Assembly (NCBI RefSeq): GCF_029784155.1
Contig: NC_073691.1
Span: forward strand, 65,292,839 to 65,356,838
Origin: Uranotaenia lowii
Lineage: Eukaryota; Arthropoda; Insecta; Diptera; Culicidae
Reading direction: 5' to 3'
Length of the DNA: 64,000 nt
A program made the translations under genes and the position numbers. Within the stretch, counting starts at the first letter, position 1; the number at the start of each line of letters is the position of its first letter. Below are positions 1-12,784 of this stretch, piece after piece. Under the pieces are notes generated by a model that was not told where the DNA came from, did no database searches, and saw only the letters and a list, made by a program, of their open reading frames with translations.

Positions 1-180
1 GGGAAAATTCTGAGTACTACGTTTTGTTTCTAGTATCAAAACCAACATACCTAGTATAGTGGCTTAGTGCCGCATTTGTTTTTGTTGAACAAACTTTTCA
101 AATTAAGTTAATATAGTGAAAAAGTCAATATTTCGACATATACGCACTGATGTGGAAATTCCGGAAAATTCACGGGGTAA

Positions 181-1801
181 GGGAAAATTCTGAGTACTAC
201 GTTTTGTTTCTAGTATCAAAACCAACATACCTAGTATAATGGCTTAGTGCCGCATTTGTTTTTGTTGAACAAACTTTTCAAATTAAGTTAATATAGTGAA
301 AAGGTCAATATTTCGACATATACGCACTGATGTGGAAATTCCGGAAAATTCACGGGGTAAGGGAAAATTCTGAGTACTACGTTTTGTTTCTAGTATAAAA
401 ACCAACATACCTAGTATAGTGGCTTAGTGCCGCATTTGTTTTTGTTGAACAAACTTTTCAAATTAAGTTAATATAGTGAAAAAGTCAATATTTCGACATG
501 TACGCACTGTTGTGAAAATTCCGGAAAATTCACGGGGTAAGGGAAAATTCTGAGTACTACGTTTTGTTTCTAGTATCAAAACCAACATACCTAGTATAGT
601 GGCTTAGTGCCGCATTTGTTTTTGTTGAACAAACTTTTCAAATTAAGTTAATATAGTGAAAAAGTCAATATTTCGACATATATGCATTGATGTGGAAATT
701 CCGGAAAATTCACGGGGTAAGGGAAAATTCTGAGTACTACGTTTTGTTTCTAGTATCAAAACCAACATACCTAGTATAGTGGCTTAGTGCCGCATTTGTT
801 TTTGTTGAACAAACTTTTCAAATTAAGTTAATATAGTGAAAAAGTCAATATTTCGACATATACGCACTGATGTGGAAATTCCGGAAAATTCACGGGGTAA
901 GGGAAAATTCTGAGTACTACGTTTTGTTTCTAGTATCAAAACCAACATACCTAGTATAGTGGCTTAGTGCCGCATTTGTTTTTGTTGAACAAACTTTTCA
1001 AATTAAGTTAATATAGTGAAAAAATCAATATTTCGACATATATGCATTGATGTGGAAATTCCGGAAAATTCACGGGGTAAGGGAAAATTCTGAGTACTAC
1101 GTTTTGTTTCTAGTATCAAAACCAACATACCTAGTATAATGGCTTAGTGCCGCATTTGTTTTTGTTGAACAAACTTTTCAAATTAAGTTAATATAGTGAA
1201 AAGGTCAATATTTCGACATATACGCACTGATGTGGAAATTCCGGAAAATTCACGGGGTAAGGGAAAATTCTGAGTACTACGTTTTGTTTCTAGTATCAAA
1301 ACCAACATACCTAGTATAGTGGCTTAGTGCCGCATTTGTTTTTGTTGAACAAACTTTTCAAATTAAGTTAATATAGTGAAAAAGTCAATATTTCGACATG
1401 TACGCACTGTTGTGAAAATTCCGGAAAATTCACGGGGTAAGGGAAAATTCTGAGTACTACGTTTTGTTTCTAGTATCAAAACCAACATACCTAGTATAAT
1501 GGCTTAGTGCCGCATTTGTTTTTGTTGAACAAACTTTTCAAATTAAGTTAATATAGTGAAAAAAGTCAATATTTCGACATGTACGCACTGTTGTGAAAAT
1601 TCCGGAAAATTCACGGGGTAAGGGAAAATTCTGAGTACTACGTTTTGTTTCTAGTATCTAAACCAACATACCTGGTATAGTGGCTTAGTGCCGCATTTGT
1701 TTTTGTTGAACAAACTTTTCAAATTAAGTTAATATAGTGAAAAAGTCAATATTTCGACATATATGCACTGATGTGGAAATTCCGGAAAATTCACGGGGTA
1801 A
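181..1801. repeat. Satellite higher-order block, 9 monomers (first copy)
   Basis: Nine monomer types in the same order as 8,644-10,264. Both are 1,621 bp because each includes one 181-bp monomer with the extra A. A shortened relative lacking one monomer occupies 1,802-3,242. Confidence 0.85.
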
Positions 1802-4800
1802 GGGAAAATTCTGAGTACTACGTTTTGTTTCTAGTATCAAAACCAACATACCTAGTATAATGGCTTAGTGCCGCATTTGTTTTTGTTGAACAAACTTTTC
1901 AAATTAAGTTAATATAGTGAAAAGGTCAATATTTCGACATATACGCACTGATGTGGAAATTCCGGAAAATTCACGGGGTAAGGGAAAATTCTGAGTACTA
2001 CGTTTTGTTTCTAGTATAAAAACCAACATACCTAGTATAGTGGCTTAGTGCCGCATTTGTTTTTGTTGAACAAACTTTTCAAATTAAGTTAATATAGTGA
2101 AAAAGTCAATATTTCGACATGTACGCACTGTTGTGAAAATTCCGGAAAATTCACGGGGTAAGGGAAAATTCTGAGTACTACGTTTTGTTTCTAGTATCAA
2201 AACCAACATACCTAGTATAGTGGCTTAGTGCCGCATTTGTTTTTGTTGAACAAACTTTTCAAATTAAGTTAATATAGTGAAAAAGTCAATATTTCGACAT
2301 ATACGCACTGATGTGGAAATTCCGGAAAATTCACGGGGTAAGGGAAAATTCTGAGTACTACGTTTTGTTTCTAGTATCAAAACCAACATACCTAGTATAG
2401 TGGCTTAGTGCCGCATTTGTTTTTGTTGAACAAACTTTTCAAATTAAGTTAATATAGTGAAAAAATCAATATTTCGACATATATGCATTGATGTGGAAAT
2501 TCCGGAAAATTCACGGGGTAAGGGAAAATTCTGAGTACTACGTTTTGTTTCTAGTATCAAAACCAACATACCTAGTATAATGGCTTAGTGCCGCATTTGT
2601 TTTTGTTGAACAAACTTTTCAAATTAAGTTAATATAGTGAAAAGGTCAATATTTCGACATATACGCGCTGATGTGGAAATTCCGGAAAATTCACGGGGTA
2701 AGGGAAAATTCTGAGTACTACGTTTTGTTTCTAGTATCAAAACCAACATACCTAGTATAGTGGCTTAGTGCCGCATTTGTTTTTGTTGAACAAACTTTTC
2801 AAATTAAGTTAATATAGTGAAAAAGTCAATATTTCGACATGTACGCACTGTTGTGAAAATTCCGGAAAATTCACGGGGTAAGGGAAAATTCTGAGTACTA
2901 CGTTTTGTTTCTAGTATCAAAACCAACATACCTAGTATAATGGCTTAGTGCCGCATTTGTTTTTGTTGAACAAACTTTTCAAATTAAGTTAATATAGTGA
3001 AAAAAGTCAATATTTCGACATGTACGCACTGTTGTGAAAATTCCGGAAAATTCACGGGGTAAGGGAAAATTCTGAGTACTACGTTTTGTTTCTAGTATCT
3101 AAACCAACATACCTGGTATAGTGGCTTAGTGCCGCATTTGTTTTTGTTGAACAAACTTTTCAAATTAAGTTAATATAGTGAAAAAGTCAATATTTCGACA
3201 TATATGCATTGATGTGGAAATTCCGGAAAATTCACGGGGTAAGGGAAAATTCTGAGTACTACGTTTTGTTTCTAGTATAAAAACCAACATACCTAGTATA
3301 GTGGCTTAGTGCCGCATTTGTTTTTGTTGAACAAACTTTTCAAATTAAGTTAATATAGTGAAAAGGTCAATATTTCGACATATACGCACTGATGTGGAAA
3401 TTCCGGAAAATTCACGGGGTAAGGGAAAATTCTGAGTACTACGTTTTGTTTCTAGTATCAAAACCAACATACCTAGTATAGTGGCTTAGTGCCGCATTTG
3501 TTTTTGTTGAACAAACTTTTCAAATTAAGTTAATATAGTGAAAAAATCAATATTTCGACATATATGCATTGATGTGGAAATTCCGGAAAATTCACGGGGT
3601 AAGGGAAAATTCTGAGTACTACGTTTTGTTTCTAGTATCTAAACCAACATACCTGGTATAGTGGCTTAGTGCCGCATTTGTTTTTGTTGAACAAACTTTT
3701 CAAATTAAGTTAATATAGTGAAAAAGTCAATATTTCGACATATATGCACTGATGTGGAAATTCCGGAAAATTCACGGGGTAAGGGAAAATTCTGAGTACT
3801 ACGTTTTGTTTCTAGTATCAAAACCAACATACCTAGTATAATGGCTTAGTGCCGCATTTGTTTTTGTTGAACAAACTTTTCAAATTAAGTTAATATAGTG
3901 AAAAGGTCAATATTTCGACATATACGCACTGATGTGGAAATTCCGGAAAATTCACGGGGTAAGGGAAAATTCTGAGTACTACGTTTTGTTTCTAGTATAA
4001 AAACCAACATACCTAGTATAGTGGCTTAGTGCCGCATTTGTTTTTGTTGAACAAACTTTTCAAATTAAGTTAATATAGTGAAAAAGTCAATATTTCGACA
4101 TGTACGCACTGTTGTGAAAATTCCGGAAAATTCACGGGGTAAGGGAAAATTCTGAGTACTACGTTTTGTTTCTAGTATCAAAACCAACATACCTAGTATA
4201 GTGGCTTAGTGCCGCATTTGTTTTTGTTGAACAAACTTTTCAAATTAAGTTAATATAGTGAAAAAGTCAATATTTCGACATATATGCATTGATGTGGAAA
4301 TTCCGGAAAATTCACGGGGTAAGGGAAAATTCTGAGTACTACGTTTTGTTTCTAGTATCAAAACCAACATACCTAGTATAGTGGCTTAGTGCCGCATTTG
4401 TTTTTGTTGAACAAACTTTTCAAATTAAGTTAATATAGTGAAAAAGTCAATATTTCGACATGTACGCACTGTTGTGAAAATTCCGGAAAATTCACGGGGT
4501 AAGGGAAAATTCTGAGTACTAAGTTTTGTTTCTAGTATCAAAACCAACATACCTAGTATAGTGGCTTAGTGCCGCATTTGTTTTTGTTGAACAAACTTTT
4601 CAAGTTAAGTTAATATAGTAAAAAAGTCAATATTTTGACATATATGCACTTATGTGGAAATTCCGGAAAATTCACGGGGTAAGGGAAAATTCTGAGTACT
4701 ACGTTTTGTTTCTAGTATCAAAACCAACATACCTAGTATAGTGGCTTAGTGCCGCATTTGTTTTTGTTGAACAAATTTTTAAAACTAAGTTAATATAGTG

Positions 4801-5762
4801 AAAAAGTCAATATTTCGACATATACGCACTGATGTGGAAATTCCGGAAAATTCACGGGGTAAGGGAAAATTCTGAGTACTACGTTTTGTTTCTAGTATCA
4901 AAACCAACATACCTAGTATAGTGGCTTAGTGCCGCATTTGTTTTTGTTGAACAAACTTTTCAAATTAAGTTAATATAGTGAAAAAGTCAATATTTCGACA
5001 TGTACGCACTGTTGTGAAAATTCCGGAAAATTCACGGGGTAAGGGAAAATTCTGAGTACTACGTTTTGTTTCTAGTATCAAAACCAACATACCTAGTATA
5101 GTGGCTTAGTGCCGCATTTGTTTTTGTTGAACAAACTTTTCAAATTAAGTTAATATAGTGAAAAAGTCAATATTTCGACATATATGCATTGATGTGGAAA
5201 TTCCGGAAAATTCACGGGGTAAGGGAAAATTCTGAGTACTACGTTTTGTTTCTAGTATCAAAACCAACATACCTAGTATAGTGGCTTAGTGCCGCATTTG
5301 TTTTTGTTGAACAAACTTTTCAAATTAAGTTAATATAGTGAAAAAGTCAATATTTCGACATATACGCACTGATGTGGAAATTCCGGAAAATTCACGGGGT
5401 AAGGGAAAATTCTGAGTACTACGTTTTGTTTCTAGTATCAAAACCAACATACCTAGTATAGTGGCTTAGTGCCGCATTTGTTTTTGTTGAACAAACTTTT
5501 CAAATTAAGTTAATATAGTGAAAAAATCAATATTTCGACATATATGCATTGATGTGGAAATTCCGGAAAATTCACGGGGTAAGGGAAAATTCTGAGTACT
5601 ACGTTTTGTTTCTAGTATCAAAACCAACATACCTAGTATAATGGCTTAGTGCCGCATTTGTTTTTGTTGAACAAACTTTTCAAATTAAGTTAATATAGTG
5701 AAAAGGTCAATATTTCGACATATACGCACTGATGTGGAAATTCCGGAAAATTCACGGGGTAA

Positions 5763-8282
5763 GGGAAAATTCTGAGTACTACGTTTTGTTTCTAGTATCA
5801 AAACCAACATACCTAGTATAATGGCTTAGTGCCGCATTTGTTTTTGTTGAACAAACTTTTCAAATTAAGTTAATATAGTGAAAAGGTCAATATTTCGACA
5901 TATACGCACTGATGTGGAAATTCCGGAAAATTCACGGGGTAAGGGAAAATTCTGAGTACTACGTTTTGTTTCTAGTATAAAAACCAACATACCTAGTATA
6001 GTGGCTTAGTGCCGCATTTGTTTTTGTTGAACAAACTTTTCAAATTAAGTTAATATAGTGAAAAAGTCAATATTTCGACATGTACGCACTGTTGTGAAAA
6101 TTCCGGAAAATTCACGGGGTAAGGGAAAATTCTGAGTACTACGTTTTGTTTCTAGTATCAAAACCAACATACCTAGTATAGTGGCTTAGTGCCGCATTTG
6201 TTTTTGTTGAACAAACTTTTCAAATTAAGTTAATATAGTGAAAAAGTCAATATTTCGACATATATGCATTGATGTGGAAATTCCGGAAAATTCACGGGGT
6301 AAGGGAAAATTCTGAGTACTACGTTTTGTTTCTAGTATCAAAACCAACATACCTAGTATAGTGGCTTAGTGCCGCATTTGTTTTTGTTGAACAAACTTTT
6401 CAAATTAAGTTAATATAGTGAAAAAGTCAATATTTCGACATGTACGCACTGTTGTGAAAATTCCGGAAAATTCACGGGGTAAGGGAAAATTCTGAGTACT
6501 AAGTTTTGTTTCTAGTATCAAAACCAACATACCTAGTATAGTGGCTTAGTGCCGCATTTGTTTTTGTTGAACAAACTTTTCAAGTTAAGTTAATATAGTA
6601 AAAAAGTCAATATTTTGACATATATGCACTTATGTGGAAATTCCGGAAAATTCACGGGGTAAGGGAAAATTCTGAGTACTACGTTTTGTTTCTAGTATCA
6701 AAACCAACATACCTAGTATAGTGGCTTAGTGCCGCATTTGTTTTTGTTGAACAAATTTTTAAAACTAAGTTAATATAGTGAAAAAGTCAATATTTCGACA
6801 TATACGCACTGATGTGGAAATTCCGGAAAATTCACGGGGTAAGGGAAAATTCTGAGTACTACGTTTTGTTTCTAGTATCAAAACCAACATACCTAGTATA
6901 GTGGCTTAGTGCCGCATTTGTTTTTGTTGAACAAACTTTTCAAATTAAGTTAATATAGTGAAAAAATCAATATTTCGACATATATGCATTGATGTGGAAA
7001 TTCCGGAAAATTCACGGGGTAAGGGAAAATTCTGAGTACTACGTTTTGTTTCTAGTATCAAAACCAACATACCTAGTATAATGGCTTAGTGCCGCATTTG
7101 TTTTTGTTGAACAAACTTTTCAAATTAAGTTAATATAGTGAAAAGGTCAATATTTCGACATATACGCACTGATGTGGAAATTCCGGAAAATTCACGGGGT
7201 AAGGGAAAATTCTGAGTACTACGTTTTGTTTCTAGTATCAAAACCAACATACATAGTATAGTGGCTTAGTGCCGCATTTGTTTTTGTTGAACAAACTTTT
7301 CAAATTAAGTTAATATAGTGAAAAAGTCAATATTTCGACATGTACGCACTGTTGTGAAAATTCCGGAAAATTCACGGGGTAAGGGAAAATTCTGAGTACT
7401 ACGTTTTGTTTCTAGTATCAAAACCAACATACCTAGTATAGTGGCTTAGTGCCGCAATTGTTTTTGTTGAACAAACTTTTCAAGTTAAGTTAATATAGTA
7501 AAAAAGTCAATATTTTGACATATATGCACTTATGTGGAAATTCCGGAAAATTCTCGGGATAAGAGAAAATTCTGAGTACTACGTTTTGTTTCTAGTATCA
7601 AAACCAACATACCTAGTATAGTGGCTTAGTGCCGCATTTGTTTTTGTTGAACAAACTTTTCAAATTAAGTTAATATAGTGAAAAAGTCAATATTTCGACA
7701 TATACGCACTGATGTGGAAATTCCGGAAAATTCACGGGGTAAGGGAAAATTCTGAGTACTACGTTTTGTTTCTAGTATCAAAACCAACATACCCAGTATA
7801 GTGGCTTAGTGCCGCATTTGTTTTTGTTGAACAAATTTTTAAAACTAAGTTAATATAGTGAAAAAGTCAATATTTCGACATATACGCACTGATGTGGAAA
7901 TTTCGGAAAATTCACGGGGTAAGGGAAAATTCTGAGTACTACGTTTTGTTTCTAGTATCAAAACCAACATACCTAGTATAGTGGCTTAGTGCCGCATTTG
8001 TTTTTGTTGAACAAACTTTTCAAATTAAGTTAATATAGTGAAAAAGTCAATATTTCGACATGTACGCACTGTTGTGAAAATTCCGGAAAATTCACGGGGT
8101 AAGGGAAAATTCTGAGTACTACGTTTTGTTTCTAGTATCAAAACCAACATACCTAGTATAATGGCTTAGTGCCGCATTTGTTTTTGTTGAACAAACTTTT
8201 CAAATTAAGTTAATATAGTGAAAAAGTCAATATTTCGACATGTACGCACTGTTGTGAAAATTCTGGAAAATTCACGGGGTAA
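5763..8282. repeat. Satellite higher-order block, 14 monomers (first copy)
   Basis: Typing monomers by their diagnostic variants gives the same ordered series of 14 types here and at 10,265-12,784. Both blocks are 2,520 bp. Rare private variants are shared in order: GCAATTG plus TTCTCGGGATAAGAGAAA in monomer 10, CCCAGTAT plus AATTTCGG in monomer 12, and TTCTGGAAAA in monomer 14. Differences between copies are few; for example AAGTTTTG versus ACGTTTTG in monomer 5, and ACATAGT versus ACCTAGT in monomer 9. This indicates a recent block duplication within the array. Confidence 0.9.
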
Positions 8283-8643
8283 GGGAAAATTCTGAGTACT
8301 ACGTTTTGTTTCTAGTATCAAAACCAACATACCTAGTATAATGGCTTAGTGCCGCATTTGTTTTTGTTGAACAAACTTTTCAAATTAAGTTAATATAGTG
8401 AAAAAAGTCAATATTTCGACATGTACGCACTGTTGTGAAAATTCCGGAAAATTCACGGGGTAAGGGAAAATTCTGAGTACTACGTTTTGTTTCTAGTATC
8501 TAAACCAACATACCTGGTATAGTGGCTTAGTGCCGCATTTGTTTTTGTTGAACAAACTTTTCAAATTAAGTTAATATAGTGAAAAAGTCAATATTTCGAC
8601 ATATATGCACTGATGTGGAAATTCCGGAAAATTCACGGGGTAA

Positions 8644-10264
8644 GGGAAAATTCTGAGTACTACGTTTTGTTTCTAGTATCAAAACCAACATACCTAGTAT
8701 AATGGCTTAGTGCCGCATTTGTTTTTGTTGAACAAACTTTTCAAATTAAGTTAATATAGTGAAAAGGTCAATATTTCGACATATACGCACTGATGTGGAA
8801 ATTCCGGAAAATTCACGGGGTAAGGGAAAATTCTGAGTACTACGTTTTGTTTCTAGTATAAAAACCAACATACCTAGTATAGTGGCTTAGTGCCGCATTT
8901 GTTTTTGTTGAACAAACTTTTCAAATTAAGTTAATATAGTGAAAAAGTCAATATTTCGACATGTACGCACTGTTGTGAAAATTCCGGAAAATTCACGGGG
9001 TAAGGGAAAATTCTGAGTACTACGTTTTGTTTCTAGTATCAAAACCAACATACCTAGTATAGTGGCTTAGTGCCGCATTTGTTTTTGTTGAACAAACTTT
9101 TCAAATTAAGTTAATATAGTGAAAAAGTCAATATTTCGACATATATGCATTGATGTGGAAATTCCGGAAAATTCACGGGGTAAGGGAAAATTCTGAGTAC
9201 TACGTTTTGTTTCTAGTATCAAAACCAACATACCTAGTATAGTGGCTTAGTGCCGCATTTGTTTTTGTTGAACAAACTTTTCAAATTAAGTTAATATAGT
9301 GAAAAAGTCAATATTTCGACATATACGCACTGATGTGGAAATTCCGGAAAATTCACGGGGTAAGGGAAAATTCTGAGTACTACGTTTTGTTTCTAGTATC
9401 AAAACCAACATACCTAGTATAGTGGCTTAGTGCCGCATTTGTTTTTGTTGAACAAACTTTTCAAATTAAGTTAATATAGTGAAAAAATCAATATTTCGAC
9501 ATATATGCATTGATGTGGAAATTCCGGAAAATTCACGGGGTAAGGGAAAATTCTGAGTACTACGTTTTGTTTCTAGTATCAAAACCAACATACCTAGTAT
9601 AATGGCTTAGTGCCGCATTTGTTTTTGTTGAACAAACTTTTCAAATTAAGTTAATATAGTGAAAAGGTCAATATTTCGACATATACGCACTGATGTGGAA
9701 ATTCCGGAAAATTCACGGGGTAAGGGAAAATTCTGAGTACTACGTTTTGTTTCTAGTATCAAAACCAACATACCTAGTATAGTGGCTTAGTGCCGCATTT
9801 GTTTTTGTTGAACAAACTTTTCAAATTAAGTTAATATAGTGAAAAAGTCAATATTTCGACATGTACGCACTGTTGTGAAAATTCCGGAAAATTCACGGGG
9901 TAAGGGAAAATTCTGAGTACTACGTTTTGTTTCTAGTATCAAAACCAACATACCTAGTATAATGGCTTAGTGCCGCATTTGTTTTTGTTGAACAAACTTT
10001 TCAAATTAAGTTAATATAGTGAAAAAAGTCAATATTTCGACATGTACGCACTGTTGTGAAAATTCCGGAAAATTCACGGGGTAAGGGAAAATTCTGAGTA
10101 CTACGTTTTGTTTCTAGTATCTAAACCAACATACCTGGTATAGTGGCTTAGTGCCGCATTTGTTTTTGTTGAACAAACTTTTCAAATTAAGTTAATATAG
10201 TGAAAAAGTCAATATTTCGACATATATGCACTGATGTGGAAATTCCGGAAAATTCACGGGGTAA
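8644..10264. repeat. Satellite higher-order block, 9 monomers (second copy)
   Basis: Second copy of the 9-monomer series at 181-1,801, including the 181-bp monomer and the following variant with CTAAACC and CCTGGTAT. Confidence 0.85.
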
Positions 10265-12784
10265 GGGAAAATTCTGAGTACTACGTTTTGTTTCTAGTAT
10301 CAAAACCAACATACCTAGTATAATGGCTTAGTGCCGCATTTGTTTTTGTTGAACAAACTTTTCAAATTAAGTTAATATAGTGAAAAGGTCAATATTTCGA
10401 CATATACGCACTGATGTGGAAATTCCGGAAAATTCACGGGGTAAGGGAAAATTCTGAGTACTACGTTTTGTTTCTAGTATAAAAACCAACATACCTAGTA
10501 TAGTGGCTTAGTGCCGCATTTGTTTTTGTTGAACAAACTTTTCAAATTAAGTTAATATAGTGAAAAAGTCAATATTTCGACATGTACGCACTGTTGTGAA
10601 AATTCCGGAAAATTCACGGGGTAAGGGAAAATTCTGAGTACTACGTTTTGTTTCTAGTATCAAAACCAACATACCTAGTATAGTGGCTTAGTGCCGCATT
10701 TGTTTTTGTTGAACAAACTTTTCAAATTAAGTTAATATAGTGAAAAAGTCAATATTTCGACATATATGCATTGATGTGGAAATTCCGGAAAATTCACGGG
10801 GTAAGGGAAAATTCTGAGTACTACGTTTTGTTTCTAGTATCAAAACCAACATACCTAGTATAGTGGCTTAGTGCCGCATTTGTTTTTGTTGAACAAACTT
10901 TTCAAATTAAGTTAATATAGTGAAAAAGTCAATATTTCGACATGTACGCACTGTTGTGAAAATTCCGGAAAATTCACGGGGTAAGGGAAAATTCTGAGTA
11001 CTACGTTTTGTTTCTAGTATCAAAACCAACATACCTAGTATAGTGGCTTAGTGCCGCATTTGTTTTTGTTGAACAAACTTTTCAAGTTAAGTTAATATAG
11101 TAAAAAAGTCAATATTTTGACATATATGCACTTATGTGGAAATTCCGGAAAATTCACGGGGTAAGGGAAAATTCTGAGTACTACGTTTTGTTTCTAGTAT
11201 CAAAACCAACATACCTAGTATAGTGGCTTAGTGCCGCATTTGTTTTTGTTGAACAAATTTTTAAAACTAAGTTAATATAGTGAAAAAGTCAATATTTCGA
11301 CATATACGCACTGATGTGGAAATTCCGGAAAATTCACGGGGTAAGGGAAAATTCTGAGTACTACGTTTTGTTTCTAGTATCAAAACCAACATACCTAGTA
11401 TAGTGGCTTAGTGCCGCATTTGTTTTTGTTGAACAAACTTTTCAAATTAAGTTAATATAGTGAAAAAATCAATATTTCGACATATATGCATTGATGTGGA
11501 AATTCCGGAAAATTCACGGGGTAAGGGAAAATTCTGAGTACTACGTTTTGTTTCTAGTATCAAAACCAACATACCTAGTATAATGGCTTAGTGCCGCATT
11601 TGTTTTTGTTGAACAAACTTTTCAAATTAAGTTAATATAGTGAAAAGGTCAATATTTCGACATATACGCACTGATGTGGAAATTCCGGAAAATTCACGGG
11701 GTAAGGGAAAATTCTGAGTACTACGTTTTGTTTCTAGTATCAAAACCAACATACCTAGTATAGTGGCTTAGTGCCGCATTTGTTTTTGTTGAACAAACTT
11801 TTCAAATTAAGTTAATATAGTGAAAAAGTCAATATTTCGACATGTACGCACTGTTGTGAAAATTCCGGAAAATTCACGGGGTAAGGGAAAATTCTGAGTA
11901 CTACGTTTTGTTTCTAGTATCAAAACCAACATACCTAGTATAGTGGCTTAGTGCCGCAATTGTTTTTGTTGAACAAACTTTTCAAGTTAAGTTAATATAG
12001 TAAAAAAGTCAATATTTTGACATATATGCACTTATGTGGAAATTCCGGAAAATTCTCGGGATAAGAGAAAATTCTGAGTACTACGTTTTGTTTCTAGTAT
12101 CAAAACCAACATACCTAGTATAGTGGCTTAGTGCCGCATTTGTTTTTGTTGAACAAACTTTTCAAATTAAGTTAATATAGTGAAAAAGTCAATATTTCGA
12201 CATATACGCACTGATGTGGAAATTCCGGAAAATTCACGGGGTAAGGGAAAATTCTGAGTACTACGTTTTGTTTCTAGTATCAAAACCAACATACCCAGTA
12301 TAGTGGCTTAGTGCCGCATTTGTTTTTGTTGAACAAATTTTTAAAACTAAGTTAATATAGTGAAAAAGTCAATATTTCGACATATACGCACTGATGTGGA
12401 AATTTCGGAAAATTCACGGGGTAAGGGAAAATTCTGAGTACTACGTTTTGTTTCTAGTATCAAAACCAACATACCTAGTATAGTGGCTTAGTGCCGCATT
12501 TGTTTTTGTTGAACAAACTTTTCAAATTAAGTTAATATAGTGAAAAAGTCAATATTTCGACATGTACGCACTGTTGTGAAAATTCCGGAAAATTCACGGG
12601 GTAAGGGAAAATTCTGAGTACTACGTTTTGTTTCTAGTATCAAAACCAACATACCTAGTATAATGGCTTAGTGCCGCATTTGTTTTTGTTGAACAAACTT
12701 TTCAAATTAAGTTAATATAGTGAAAAAGTCAATATTTCGACATGTACGCACTGTTGTGAAAATTCTGGAAAATTCACGGGGTAA
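10265..12784. repeat. Satellite higher-order block, 14 monomers (second copy)
   Basis: Second copy of the 2,520-bp block at 5,763-8,282, in the same orientation and with the same order of monomer types. It follows the second copy of the 9-monomer block directly, so two duplicated segments lie side by side. Confidence 0.9.
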
